A stretch of 64,000 nucleotides of DNA from Terana coerulea (taxonomy: Eukaryota; Basidiomycota; Agaricomycetes; Polyporales; Phanerochaetaceae). The notes beneath the pieces are model-generated. The model saw only the letters and a program-made list of their open reading frames with translations, searched no databases and was not told where the DNA came from. Made by a program: the position numbers and the translations under genes. Where the stretch lies: positions 1 to 64,000 of the forward strand of contig JAKOGH010000851.1 of the NCBI GenBank assembly GCA_024811115.1, in the 5' to 3' direction. Shown piece by piece: positions 1-12,676 of this stretch (positions are counted from its first letter, which is position 1; every line of letters begins with the position of its first letter).

Positions 1-189
1 CGCTGCTTTTACCACTCACCTCACCTGTGCGCTGTGGCGAACACATTATTTGCCATCAAGAATGGGCTGTTCAGAATAATCCCCACTTTCAAGCGACCAC
101 CGTTTCACAACTCGCCATGTTTGTGGACACGCCATAACTTATTCGTTAGCCAGCCCTGCCAGATATAAAGCAAAGTCTGTTCATCTGCT
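1..189. other. Unassigned left edge
   Basis: No gene, RNA or repeat could be supported here. The sequence precedes the decayed copy of the 20.2 kb gene. Confidence 0.4.
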
Positions 190-1000
190 CGTGCGTTGAA
201 CCCCTCATCTACAGCACCACATGAACGACTCGAAGGCGAGGATGAAGGAGAGGGGCCCTCCCATCACACGTCCTCATCGTCGAGATGCACATATGTTCAC
301 TGTTTCTTCGCGGTGTAACAGCAGACACGTCTTGAATTAGGTACGAGGCAAAGACTTTTCCTGCTCATAACATCTCACCGGAGCCAGGCCCAACTCGAAC
401 CGACACGCGGGCGACCCTTAGCTCAGGCGACATGACTCCAAGCGAGACAAGCCTCTTCTTCTAGTGCTCTCTACTTAACGCAAAGACGAATCTCATGTGT
501 CTCCTGCGAAGTATTCCGAACGCCCGGCGTCGACTTGCAATTATTCTTTGCATAGCCCGACTGCTATCAGTGGCAAGTCTCGTCTTTTACGCTTCTACAC
601 GGGTTGAAGTGGCCACTCTCCCACATTCCTCCCTCCCCTTCCCTCTATCGGGATCTCCTTGACGCCCAGTGTGCAATACTGCGCAAACTGGCTGCAGCGT
701 ACTCGACTGGTCACCGAAGTTGGGTCAGAAGGCGAACGAAGATGCCACCGACGGTGCCGCTTTCGAAGTCTGCCAGGTTGAACACGGGACTGTTAGTCGC
801 CCAACGTTCAACCAGCACACCAACGTATTCTTCCCGGGTCCCAGACGGTGTTCCGGAGTCTACAAGCAAAATGGGATCACTGTGTACACTCGGACTCCGC
901 GCAGCAAGGACTCGGAGATGTTACCGCGGAGTCTATACAAACTAAAGCGTGCGCTGCAGTCTGTCTGGGCCATGCCGCTATCAATAGAGTTGTTTGGTTA
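190..1000 (+). pseudogene. Decayed duplicate of the 20.24-21.13 kb hypothetical gene
   Basis: The stretch aligns by eye along most of its length with 20258-21115. Shared blocks include the arginine/serine-rich stretch after 400 (GCGGGCGACCCT, CTCAGGCGACA), the CCACTCTCCCACATTCCTCC block near 610, and the block at 748-880 (ACGGTGCCGCTTTCGAAGTCTGCC, followed by ACACGGGACTGTTAG and CCAGACGGTGTTCCGGAG). Compared with the 20 kb copy it lacks about 140 bases, corresponding to 20762-20903, and has several in-frame stops (for example at the positions matching codons for LNQGG and DPQLRR). No reading frame spans it. I call it a broken paralog with no start-to-stop model. It lies directly upstream of GMC1. 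Confidence 0.6.
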
Positions 1001-1492
1001 GGCTTCAATTATCGCCTCCAGTTCGGAAGAATGTAGCCGCACGATACATCAGTCCAGCTCGCCGGGTCGTAAAATTGCGTACCGATTCGTCGGTCCAATC
1101 AATGCAATCTTATAGCAACCTTGTGGCTGGTGCAACCTTGTGGGAGCGATCTGTCTATTCGTTGAGTCTCTCCGCAAAGCTTCCAGTAGCTCCCACTGAC
1201 AGATCTCTCGAACAGATGCTCCGCCATCTCCACAGCCCTTCTCCGTTGATGCTCGTCCTGGGAATAGCTGTACTGTATACTGTATCCGACTTGCCCTGGG
1301 CGGAGTTATGTGTTAACTGGAATGGTCCCAAAATAATGGTGTGCGCTGTACCCCTGATCCTACTGATTTAGGGTTACGAGGTCTTGCTTGCAAACCCCAC
1401 CCTACCATCTGCAGTGCGTGAGACTATGAGTCCTATGGTATTTAACCGAACTATCGTAAAGATGTATGTCAGCTCTTTTTCAACTGGACACA
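1001..1492. other. GMC1 upstream region
   Basis: No coding sequence could be supported. It presumably holds the promoter of the GMC gene starting at 1493. A TTTAAC stretch near 1441 is the only weak TATA-like string. Confidence 0.35.
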
Positions 1493-4097
1493 ATGCCTAT
1501 GGTCACTTATTCGCAAGTCGCCGGCCGTACATTCGACTACATCGTTGTTGGCGGTGGAACAACTGGCCTACCGCTTGCTGTCCGGTTCGTTGTCTGCACC
1601 GTTTGGCCTCATTTGACCACAATGTCCTTCACTTAGTCTGACTGAAGATCCGTCTTTGTCCGTCCTTATCCTCGAAGCCGGTATACATCACAAGGGAGCT
1701 CCTGAGGTTGATGTGCCTGGTATGCTCTGACTGCTACTACATACCACGGCATCATTATTCTAACGTGCAGAATAGGCTTAATGGGTAGCTCAATGCGTGA
1801 TGCTAGATTTGACTGGTCTTTCGAGTCGGTCCCACAAAATCACGCCAACCACGAACGTATTCCCCAACCCCGCGGAAAAGGACTTGGTGGATCTTCTCTT
1901 GTGCGCACCTTCCATCACACGTCACCATGCGTACTCACAATTATTCGTAGATCAACTATATGGGTATCTTTCGTCCCTCCAAAGCTGAGAGCGATGCCCT
2001 TGAAGGGCTGGGCTGTCAAGGATGGAATTGGAACACCATTCTGCATTACATGAAAAAGGTGCGTCCGCGGTCATACAGCAGTTGATTACTAGTACACTGA
2101 TGACTACATCCTAGAGCGAGACTCTACAACCAAGCGTATTTGATGACGATCAGGCGCTTAAATATGCTGCCCAACCTCGCCCTGAATACCACGGGTTTGA
2201 TGGTATTTGTACCCAGTGGAATTGACGGCCCTTGTGCTGATCCTTGCACAGGGCCAATCCAGAAGTCTCTCGTCCTTAACATGACCGACATGCCAGTGAA
2301 GCTGTTTGATACTCTAGAAGCACTAGGGGTACGCAGGAATCCGGATGCGGTACGTGAAGATCGCATTCAAGTATGTCATAAGTTGACAAGCAAGGTATAG
2401 GGAGATGGTATGAATGACGGTTCCATGACGCCCGTTGTGTCCGTCGATGCTAAGACGGCTAAACGATCCTCGGCCGCGTCCGCGTATCTTGAACCAAACA
2501 TTGAGCGCCCGAACCTCTTTATTCTTACTGGAGCACATGTCACAAAGGTATGAGTGCGATTTTGCGTCTCGAGTCAAGCTCATGATCATATCAGGTTATT
2601 TTGCGACCTCTGGGATCCTTGTACCAAGCCGTTGGCGTCGAGTTTCTCCAAGACGGGGTCGCGCTCCGGATCGAGAACGTGGCTCGAGACGTCGTGATCT
2701 CAGCAGGTATGGGTCTGTAAATCTGAGATATCACCAGGTTTTAAATGCGCTCTTTAGGTGCACTGCAGACACCCCATATCCTCGAGCTGTCTGGTGTTGG
2801 TAACCCAAACATATTATCTAAGTACGGTATCGACACTCTTGTGAACCTTCCTGGTGTGGGTGAAAATCTTCGTCAGTTTCACTCTCTGTTAAGTGTGCGT
2901 GGTGATATACTGAGGTCAGGGAGTGTACAGAGGACCACATTGGCCTCACCACAATCATCGAGGTTGATGCTGAAGGGGAAACAATGGATGACCTGGTGGA
3001 CCCTTCAGTACGCCACAAGCATGAGGCGCTGTAGTAAGTGACATTTAGCGCGATAAAAGGCCTTATCTGGGGCTGAATGGTATGGCTTCAGCTTGAAAAT
3101 GACGGGGTTATATGCTTCGTTATCCGCGCAGGCATTCTCCTTTCTAACCGCCGACGTCCTTGGGATTGCGGAAGACATAGCGCGGTTGGAGAGTGTCTCT
3201 CGCGCCCGCTGCCGGGAGTATCTCGGAAGGATCGATCCAGCTGTGCGAGGAAGTCTGCAGAAGCAGTATGAAGTCCAAGAGAAGCTTTTGCGCGATAAAC
3301 GGCAAGTATTGGCAGAGTAAGTTTCCTCGTAGTTCGCGTCCACCTGTGTTTTGTCACCTAATAGTCGTTCGAATAGGTTGCTCGTATTTGCTTGCTACCA
3401 TGCGATGCCAGGCGCGCCGCCCGCCGAACCAGGAAAGCGGTACATGTCACCCGTTTGCGCCATATCGAGGGCGTTATCGCGCGGGACCGTCCATATTGCC
3501 TCACCGGATCCGCTTGTCGGTCCTGAAATTGATCCGAGCTACCTCTCTCACGAGTCCGACCTTGATCTCCTAGTCCGCGTCGTTCAGTTCGCCCTGAAGG
3601 TTTACGGCACTGAACCTTTTAAACATCATGTCAAGGCAATACTCATGCCACCCCAGGATGTCATAGCCCAAGGAGAAAAAGGCTTACGAGAATTCGTCAA
3701 AATGCATTGCCGGCCAATGTATCATCCAGTAGGCACGGCAGCAATGATGCCTCGCGAAGACGGAGGCGTTGTTGACTGTGCCATGAAAGTTCACGGAACT
3801 GCCAATCTACGCGTGGTGAGTGGATCGCTTGGAACACTATGGTACCAGCTTATTCTTTTTTGTGAGGTGGATCTATCCATTCTACCTTTAGTGAGTTTCA
3901 CCACTATTATTCATCCCCCTACTGACATAACGGTGCCAGGAACTCTCCTCCCATACACAGTCACTTGCATATGCTATCGGAGAGAGGGTCAGTCAGTCCA
4001 AATCTGAAGTGTGCATACACTGGCTAATTCTCATACTATGCGTCTCTAGGCAGCTGATGTTCTCAAAGCAGAGGCTGTACATACATCCCGCCTGTAA
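1493..4097 (+). CDS. GMC1: GMC-family FAD-dependent oxidoreductase (no signal peptide)
   Basis: Flavoprotein of the glucose-methanol-choline family, which oxidises alcohols or sugars. The start at 1493 gives MPMVTYSQ, followed at once by the dinucleotide-binding motif FDYIVVGGGTTGLPLAVR. Further GMC hallmarks follow in order across roughly a dozen short introns: LILEAG, PRGKGLGGSS (near 1880), NYMGIFRPSK, the second signature GALQTPHILELSGVG (2756-2800), NLPGVGENL, ARRPPAEPGKR/SRGTVHIASPDP (about 3410-3510), the catalytic-His block MYHPVGTAAM (3718-3747) and the C-terminal SSHTQSLAYAIGER (3944-3990, second catalytic His), ending ...HTSRL at TAA 4095-4097. Several introns are clear, for example 3817-3867, 3891-3941 and 3991-4049. 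There is no N-terminal hydrophobic leader, so it is probably intracellular. It is a close paralog of GMC3 (12677-15272) with matching intron positions. Substrate cannot be assigned. Confidence 0.85.
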
Positions 4098-4280
4098 TGA
4101 TAAGTATACTGGGAATGTTGACATGTCTCCAAGTTGAACACCAATAGCAACACACTGTTTGCGGCAATGACGTGCATTTCACGCCCGGTGCTGTTGACTC
4201 TCCGCGAGTCATTGCTACGCTTCATACATGGTAGGTAGTACTGCTATAAACCTATCCTTGAGTGACTGCGAACCACTCGA

Positions 4281-6652
4281 TCACGACCAAGCTCCCTTGA
4301 TCAAGTCTGCTGCACGTTCGGCAACGATGTAAATAGGCGCCATCGGGTGCACAGACGGAATCTTGGGCTACATATAACAATTGTGAGCGGGTGCCATCGT
4401 TCCTGACGAGAAAACCTTACAATGATTGAAGCATCAACAATCCTCAGCCCTTTGGTCCCTTTGACTAGAAGCTCCGGGTCCACGACGCCCCAGGAAGCAT
4501 TCTTGGGTGACATGCGCGCAGTTGAAGTTGGATGCCAAATAGTGACAACTTCGTTACGCGCAGTTGCAAGAATCTCCTCGTCGGTCCCAGCGTCCCCAAT
4601 CATACCAGAGCGGCTGACAATAAAGCCATGCCAGGGCGACTTCTCGACAAATCTACGAGCAGTCTGGACTGCTTGTACCATGGTAAATTGGTCAAATGGG
4701 GTTGAGAAGAATCGCGGGTTGATAATTGGGAAGGTGAATGGGTCCGAGGATGCGAGTTTGATATCACCACCTGTTCAACAGATTGAGCAAGAGATCCGTA
4801 GCACAAATTCCTACACATTACTCACACGATGTCGGGGAGACAACTGCAGTAAATATTGTCAAGAAATGGCCTGTCGGAGGCTGCGGCTCTACGGTTCTTC
4901 CATAACCATCCTACAAAAGTAATGAACTCTCTAACACGATCTATGTAATAGTCAACTTACTGAAAATAACAACTCAAAATGGCCACTGTGAAGTCCTGCG
5001 AAGTATGAGTAGAGCAACAGTAACGGAGTAAAGTATTGAAATATATACCGGCAGCGGGATCTAAAACCTCCTTGAATATAGGTGCGGTGTCGGGTAAACG
5101 CAGGAATGCAAGTGCGCTGACAGGAGAATCACTGAAAAGGCCTGTCCTTGTGCTCTCCCATAGCGAGAGATCCCCAGTCGCAAGTGTGACATTGCGCAAG
5201 ACATCGTCGTACGTGCTATTGGAAGCGACCTCCCAAAAGTTTGATACGATGGGGTGGTCTTGCAGATTCTTTCCGACATCCGGTAAAGCCACCAGAGGGT
5301 CAACACCAACATCGCTCAACACAGCGGGGTCGCCAATCCCTGACAGCATCAGAAGATGTGGTGTACCGATAGACCCGGCTGAAAGAATGACTTCCTTTGT
5401 GGCGGACATGATGATACGTGAGGCTAAGCGGGGTTCAATAGATCACACGTCGTATTGTTGACGAGACACGTACAGGTTGAATTTTTCGCGAATTCCACTG
5501 TCTTGAAAGTATGGAGGCCATGATCAAGCCCAGTGGAGATAACCCTCGTAACAGTGTGCTGGACGAGAATATCAAGATTCTTCCTGGCGAGATTGGGGTG
5601 AAGGAATGCCGCAGAAGAGCTGCTTCTCTGTCCGTTGCCTATAGTACTCTGGGTTAAGCCTACGTACCCAATACAACGGAAAATTCAGCGTTGTGGGATT
5701 GGATAAATAGAGCAAGCACGTACCAACGCCTACCGCATTCCCCGAGTTAAGGTCAAGGTTAAAAGGAAATTGCGGGCCAGAACCCTTGCTTGTGTCAATG
5801 ACTCTTCTATCAATCTCGGTAGGAAATCCGGGCAAGCTGATTTGTACAGGCCCATATCCATGATCCGCAGGATCGACCTGTCCAACTACACTATGGTTAT
5901 CTGCCGAAGGGACAAGACGAGAGTTCTGGCACAATTGCTTGAGTAACTCCGAGTCCTCGAAGCAGTATTACAGAGAACTTGCCTTGAAATAGAACCGAGA
6001 GACGTTTTTCCAGCTCCATCCTTCGTCTCCTGTTGAGTTGGCCCACGAATCATACTCCGCGTCGGATCCTCGGGTGTACGCAAGAAAGTCTGTCCATAAT
6101 TAATCATGATCAATGCAACTTTGCATGGGCTACGTTTAACGCATACTCACTGATCGAGCTGCTGCCACCAAGTACCCGTCCCCTGGCGTAGGTCAATGTG
6201 CGGTTGTTGAGTTCGGTCTGGGGAGTCGTGGAAAAGTTCCAGGTGAGGGCGGTGGCTGGAACATTGGTCGGCGCCAAAATGGCACCTCAACCGAAGGTAG
6301 GCCTACGTCTCTGTTCGCAAGGTTCACACGTTAAGTATGATGCCATGACGCAGTAGCCACTAAGAAACACATACGAAACACCGGCCTCAATGAGGAGCAC
6401 CGAGAAGTTCGTATGCTCGGTTAGTCTTGCAGCGATAACACTACCAGCTGTTCCGCCTGCATGAAAACGAGGGCGGTCATCACGAGGAGTCAGAGATATA
6501 CCACGGGAACAGAACTCACCTCCGACCACGATGAAATCGTAAATGGGCCTTGTAAGCTGACTGACATCGGTGAATAGGGAAGCGGTGGTCGTGCTAGCGA
6601 GGAAGAGAAGTGCAGTCCATATGGTTAACATAGGAAGCTCTCTAGCAAGCAT
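4281..6652 (-). CDS. GMC2: secreted aryl-alcohol-oxidase-like GMC oxidoreductase
   Basis: FAD-dependent, probably secreted alcohol oxidase of the type that feeds H2O2 to ligninolytic peroxidases. The N-terminus has a signal peptide; I prefer the inner Met at 6631 ([19 protein letters not shown]) over the Met at 6652. [17 protein letters not shown] is split by an intron after FIVVG (about 6480-6521). Later blocks are [10 protein letters not shown] (about 6180), [20 protein letters not shown] (6015-6075), [19 protein letters not shown] (5328-5385), [14 protein letters not shown] (5227-5268, typical of the AAO branch), [13 protein letters not shown] and [11 protein letters not shown] with the first catalytic His (4507-4540). 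The last exon reads [20 protein letters not shown], whose His aligns with the second catalytic His (normally NAHTQ). The stop is at 4281-4283. It is tail-to-tail with GMC1, with 183 bp between stops. Confidence 0.85.
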
Positions 6653-8215
6653 GAGCTGCGATGGTCAGAGGATGAGGGATAGAGTCGGGCACCTGCGGCG
6701 AGTAGCTTTGAGCCCGGTCGCACCGTGTCCTCGGGCTAAATAGGCTGCCGCTGGCAGTGGGAAACCGCCGTTGATTCATATACCGAATCTCCCACTACCA
6801 GCGTTCAACGTAGTCTTCAGCCAGTGCCCCTGGCATACGGCAGATGGTGGCTTCAGCGTCCGGAAGTTATCCTTGCATACTGCTGCCGCGCCGGTTTCGT
6901 GCTTGATGCTTCCACCTCCCAATTTGGTATCCGTTTGATGGCCGTCAACGGCAGTGACTAAGCAACGCTTGATCGTATGCCGTCAGCACTATCATCTGCC
7001 TCAACGCCCGTCTCAAGTCTTAAAGACTTAGTAAACCGTCTGGCCGTGTACGACAAATCATATGGAATTGACACTTGGCCTGCTCGATCGGGCGGTCGAG
7101 TACTTGCAATTGGTACACTTGTGGTAGTAATGACGGTGTTCTGCTGTTGGTGCGGCTTCCGTCCGGCTGCATTACACAGCTTGCAGTGAGGTCTTCAATG
7201 CAGGGAACATGCGGAAGAGATGTTCCCCACGTTGAAGACGGATGTGCATTTGTGACAGTGCCCTGACGCCGCGGCAGGTTGTATGGACAAATGTACTCGT
7301 AGAATGTTGGGCTGCGTTCGTCAGGCACTCTACGTAGAGTCACAATATTGGAGCTGAATGTCACTCACATTCCCGTGTGTGCGTCCGGCATGTAGTACGG
7401 TTCTATCGTACTGATTGTACAACATCGTTCAAGTTGTGCCTGAGGACCGGAGAGTGCGATGTTAGCGTAGGACGCAGACAAGCACCGTAGCATTGCTGCA
7501 CCTGCGCCATGTATAACCGCAACAGCGCAAGGCGGGTACGCACGAAGGAGGGCTGCAGACACATGCAAGTTGCAGCCTGGGTGCTGGCGCGGCTCGAACG
7601 TATAAAAGGTCGATACGCAGATAGCATCACGGGATAATAGTATCCTTTCGGCTGGGCTTCATGAGCACGGCGAAGACGACTGAAGCGGACATATGAACTG
7701 ATTAATTATTTCGATCGGTTATGGGTGACTTCTAAATCTCCGAGATGCCTGTAAGTACTGCTACGGCTTGGAACGCCTGCAGCATTCTCATCCTCATCAA
7801 AGCAGCAGAACACGGCATGGGCAGAGGGGTACCCGACGCCCAGTTCAAGATGACCTTGACTTTCGAGCTGAGTCTTCTGGTGGTTTCCTCGAGGCCAGAA
7901 ACACATACCATGTCTGTGTACGTGCTACGAGGTCATCGAGATGAACAGAAAATTCCTTCAGATACTTCAGTCTTGAGTGGAGCCAGAGGCATGACCCGAG
8001 CTGTCACAATGAACTGCAGAATCTGGGCTTCCCTATACTGGATCCTCGATACTAGATCGAACATTGTATTACGACGGAACAGCAGCCACTGCAGATACAT
8101 TTATTTCCACCCAATTCATTGCACGCTGGAAACAGGAAGCTCGAGATAAGCAAACTAGTATCCGTGAAATGGTGGTGCATACTAGAGGGCATTCATTAGA
8201 AGTGAATGAAATTCG
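6653..8215. other. Unassigned region between GMC2 and the DUF6534 gene
   Basis: Short open frames exist on both strands (for example a minus-strand stretch at 7020-7364), but none shows a recognisable motif or a convincing exon series. A TATAAAAGG box lies at 7601 on the plus strand with no supported gene after it. The part next to 6653 should contain the GMC2 promoter. Confidence 0.4.
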
Positions 8216-9740
8216 TTATCTTCTCAGAGGCTTGGGGCCTTCTTTGAAAGGTACGGTTGCTACACTTGCTTGTGAGCACTGCAAAATATTGCGCACGATG
8301 AAGCCTGTGCATGCTTACTTGCTCGGTCAAGGGGATCCCGTCTGTCTCTGTCCAGGTTTCTTCGGTGACATGTACACCGCGGAGTGTCGAATCATCCGGG
8401 TTGGAATTGAGCACCAAGGGGTGGGGTTGACACGGCTATTCTGAGCTTTCCCTTGTCTTCCAAATGTCATAACTGAGCTATCGGGGGACCAGTTGCGCCC
8501 ACCGGCGATTCGAATGCGGCTGTTGAAGATTACAAGGAGAGAGTTTGAGTAAAGCTTGGCCAGTACCGTCGCAACACAAGCATGGTATGAGTTGTGACGG
8601 AAGGTGAAGTAGAGAATGATGTCGATCGTTGCGGCCAGTGCTACCGGCGCATACAGAAGATGTTTAGTGACGTGTGAATAATATTGAGTAGTTTATCACA
8701 AACCTGTCAATGTCCCTGTTTCAACCACAAGGCGAACCAACCTGACTACCACTGCATGGGTCTGCGGGATCCCACTGTCACGGCGGATTAGCTAACTTAG
8801 GTCTTCAGCATCGTATGAAGGCCTTCCGAGCACGAGCAGGAGCACTCACGAGGTATGCCATACTGATGGCAATTATCGCATCGCATACTGCACATCCTGC
8901 GAGCCATATCTATACAACACAGCAATATGACGCTTTCCATAAAGGTATAGGCTATATGAACACTCACCGCCGTGCTCACAAACGCTTTAGAAGCCAAGTC
9001 TGCGAAATTTCCAATAATGAATGCCTGTGCACCAGAGACGAGCCCCGCAACACCTTGGGTCAGTGCAATCTATACAGATAAATATCAGCAATGCGCAAGA
9101 TACAATTTCAAAGACATACTGACCGTAGAAACGATTGATTGTAACGCAATGGACCCGGATAATAGCCTGAGACGGTATGCGTAATACATCTGCACCGAGC
9201 AGCTGACTAATTCTCTCTAGTCAGCCAATCTCACAGCACCGGAGTACGCTAGACACACCAATGCTGCTGAAAACTGGTACGGCGAGCCATTCGTTCTGCA
9301 TTGCATTGAGTTCTTCTAATTGACCGAAAGACCTTGCATAGGCGTTGTAGGCGTCATGGGTGCACAAAATGGTTTGCGCAAGCTCTATGGAATAAATTGT
9401 GTACACCAAGGTCTTGACCTTCCACGTGTCCTTTGGGAACGATATATGATATATATCTATATGTTGTATGAGCTCAAACTAACCAATTGTTACTTTGCAA
9501 CGATATACGTACAGACTTGAACCGAAAGTGCCCCAAAGAGGCCCCAGTTAAACATGTATCCCAACAGCTATGTTTCGATTAAGGCCTCCTTGTACAGACT
9601 TCGCTAGAGATATGCACGTACCACAGGAGCTGCACTGTTGAAGAATTTTTCATATCAGAAAAGAGCTATGGATGGCGTTGTCACATATGAACTCACATAG
9701 GTGCTGCGTCTACCGGTAAGGTTACAGTTATTGTCGCCAT
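8216..9740 (-). CDS. DUF6534-family multi-pass membrane protein
   Basis: Assembled by eye from seven or eight minus-strand exons. The start at 9740 gives MATITVTLPVDAA. Then come LGYMFNWGLFGALSVQV (about 9510-9570), KDTWKVKTLVYTIYSIELAQ and ILCTHDAYNAYARSFGQLEE (9280-9450), NEWLAVPVFSSIG, YYAYRLRLLSGSIALQSI (9130-9195), ALTQGVAGLVSGAQAF plus ADLASKAFVSTA (8960-9080), WLAGCAVCDAIIAISMAYL (8850-8905), VVVRLVRLVVETGTLT (8705-8755) and LAKLYSNSLLVIFNSRIRI (8500-8560). The tail reads GVHVTEETWTETDGIPLTEQ. These blocks and their order match the Agaricomycete DUF6534 family (about seven transmembrane helices, function unknown). Introns are canonical, for example gtgagt..tatag at 8917-8974. The last exon, ending at TAA 8216-8218, is the least certain. 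Confidence 0.75.
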
Positions 9741-12576
9741 GTAGACGGGTGGTTTGTAGGCCGTTGCTCGGTATGTGTGGGGACTACACCGTCACGATGT
9801 GTAGGATACGAAGGGACTGTCGACACCGGTTGGCGCGTCTCGTTTCGATGCTCTTAAGGGTATGAAGATGAAGAACTTACTATAACGGGCTACCAAACAA
9901 ACAACCGCCCAGTGGATATACGCTCGCGCTCAAGCCACTTACACCGCAGTGCTCGTGATCCACAAATAGAGCCCTCAGCAGGCCGTAAAGGTGAGGTTTA
10001 CCGTGATATGTCACACTTGACTATCTCACCTCAAAATTACATGAGCATTGGGAACGTAAAGCGCAAACGCTATCTTGGAGACTAGAAACCTTGCATGATG
10101 CATAGAATATTCAGTACCCTCGGTCGAACGTGTGGGGTGACCGCACCTGAAGAAGTTCCGGTCCTCCATTCGGAAACCATTCTACGCACTCCTTCCAATG
10201 CCACAGTTAAGCCGGGAATAATCAGTATCAAGGCTGATTTGAGGTGCTTTTGAAACCATGACGAAGGCGTGTATCTTGAATGCACAGTATATATCTGCTC
10301 TCACGCACCATATATGTCGTCGCCGTTCTTCAGCCAGCACACTGCAGGCCGCAGATCCAAACCGGGAGCAAATCCATGTGCTCCGCATCCACCGCACGAA
10401 TCGCAACCGCGACATACACTGGGATGGCGCTCGTCAAGCTGTGAGGTCGGAGCTCCGACTATGGGAATGCAACATTCATCAGCTTGTGACGATCTGCCAA
10501 TTCCGAAGGCACACCTCGGGAGTGGTACGAAACCCACGACTGCTGCTTCCATTCTAAGCCATGTGTCTGTATGACAGCGGGCGTTGGTAGAGTGTCAGTT
10601 ATGGGACTGTCGTTCCTGGCAGATTCAACAATACAGACTCAAATGGGAGCCTACCGTAGTTATGCTCGAGCCTGCCGGCATGTGCGGGACATCTGCATCG
10701 AAATAAGACAACATCTAGTCCCTGCTACTCGTCATAAATGTCCAATGAGCTAACATATGTTAAGCATGGCAATAGTGGGCGTTCGATAAAATCTATGACC
10801 ATACTACCGGTGGTGAGCATCCAGATTATTTTGTTGCTCTAGCCTAGCGCATGCGCACGCAACCTGTAGACAAGAGGTTCGTATAATATGGCGAGAGACC
10901 TGGACGAAAGCTACAAGCGGGTGTTTGAATTTTTGGAGTGAAATACGAACCGCTAGTACCTCCTGCGCAAAGATGGACAATTCTGGGCTTCCACAAATCT
11001 TCTCTGCCACATACAGCGCTGTGAGAAGGAGACAGGCGATCAACACGCATCTTTAGCACCGCCGCCGCAAAAATGGAATTCTGGGGCTTCCACAAATCTT
11101 CTCTACCACATACAGTGCTGTGAGAAGGAGGCAGGCAGTGAACAAATCAGCTGCCGTTGCATCCAAATGACCAATCGCTGTGCTTACCAGGAAGGAAGGT
11201 GCACACGCCGTTCCGCATGCCGAGGGAGATTCGACAGAGCGCCGTGAGAATCGGATGACATGATTCTCTTACTGCATCCGTACTTTTCGCTGACGACTGC
11301 GTTACTGTATGGGCGGATGGTCAAAGGGGTGGAAATCTTGGGCCAGAAGCTTAAGCTTAACCACACAGCAACTGACTTAGCGCCGGAGAATTTATGCGCC
11401 GACACCTTTGTGGCAATCGCAACTGGAAAACGAGGGTCGACCACGAGTAGGAGCCGTGGCGACATCAAAGGCTGTCGTTGAAGGAAACAACACTGCGCCT
11501 CGAAGGTAGCGTTTATCTGAAAGGATTATGAACAAGCCGCACAGCCCGCCCATGGCATGATTGATCATACCGCCATGACAATTCCACATACCTTCAAGCC
11601 CTCAGTTTGTTATTGTAGATAATCATAAGGATACTGGCCTGACGCACAACCGCGTGATCAGCAGGACGTTTACTTTGCCATAACGCAGCAGCTTACCCTT
11701 TCCGTCGCAGGGACATAGCGTCATTTACAGCACCCGCAAAGAAGGGTACCACCCAACACCGCATCCAAAATAGTTCGAGGGACCCTTACTGGCATACAGG
11801 CTGTGTGAGACATAAGATGTGGACCGTAGACGTCGAGGGCAGTCCAAGTCGAGGGACGTTAGTGCTCAACTTGGTGGAGACTGACTCACGTCAGGCTTGA
11901 AGTCGCGAACACCGGAGAGCTCGGTCATAGATGACCCCCAAGAAGAGCGGAGGCTTACACATTAGCACCTAGCATGGGATACACGCCGGCAAAGAAAGAC
12001 ATGTGGGAGCGACAGTATGGTCTCCCATCTTGCAGACGGGCGCAAGACGCGAGCGCGAGTGCTCCCGCGACACGGCCATCTCTCGGAGTACTCCTGGGCT
12101 AGCCAGTGAGGAGGCACATAAGCATTCGATAACCCTCAGCGCTGGCTTGCAATGGCATCGTCAACGCTGTCAGAGCGTAAGATGGTCAAGATGGAAAGCT
12201 TACAATGATGTTCTCGCTCCATTGGCGAGCACGAAATGTGGAAGGTGCAAAGCATTAGAGTTTCATCTACCTTGCGTCATCGATATGAGTGGGTTGGGCA
12301 CGCCAGCCATCTCGCTTCTCCTTTCGTGGGGTTGGTCTGGGGCTATCGGCGGCAGATGCGAATGCCGCTGTCGACCTTGACGATCACTCAGTCAGAGCGG
12401 CCAGCGCTTTCCCCCCGGGAAATACCGAGAGCAGTGATCCAGGAGTTCGTCCGGCTGCGAAAGGTTTCCGTACACCACTACTTATCCTCCTTCGATGTAT
12501 CATATCATCAGCATACGGTCCAAACTGGTACTGTGTTTCGCTGTTTACGAGCGACAAGCTTCTCTTTCACGACCGG
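9741..12576. other. Unassigned 2.8 kb, partly repeated
   Basis: No gene model could be supported on either strand. Frames are short and show no recognisable family. A possible minus-strand gene start (ATG near 11999, MSFFAGVYPMLGAN then a GTGTAA donor) and hydrophobic minus-strand pieces near 10810-11150 and 11400-11590 might be remnants of a membrane protein, but exon joins do not close. The region holds a tandem duplication, annotated separately. Confidence 0.4.
10961..11143. repeat. Imperfect tandem duplication, about 85-95 bp unit
   Basis: Two adjacent copies, about 10961-11043 and 11059-11143, share GGGCTTCCACAAATCTTCTC, then ACATACAG(C/T)GCTGTGAGAAG and GAGACAGGC/GAGGCAGGC, with a handful of substitutions and one extra G in the second copy. 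On the minus strand both can read (A/T)ALYV(A/V)EKICGSP, so this may be an exon duplication inside a lost or unrecognised gene. Confidence 0.75.
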
Positions 12577-12584
12577 TATAAAAG
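12577..12584 (+). promoter_or_regulatory. TATA box of GMC3
   Basis: TATAAAAG lies 100 bp upstream of the GMC3 start codon at 12677, a normal spacing for a core promoter plus a short 5' UTR. Confidence 0.55.
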
Positions 12585-12676
12585 CTCTTGCAATGTCCTA
12601 TCACATACGCCGACCGTGTCCGACCTCCTAAAGACTACGACAAACCACATCCTCACAGAGCTAGTACCATCCTACA

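Noticed and set aside
7599..7700. Plus-strand gene after the TATAAAAGG at 7601
   Set aside because: The first ATG (7660s) closes after about a dozen codons and the next candidates need a 30-nt intron. No family motif was found.
10300..10560. Possible heme-thiolate (P450) signature in a minus-strand frame (FVPLPRCAFGIGRSS)
   Set aside because: The spacing does not fit FxxGxRxCxG and no other P450 motif is nearby.
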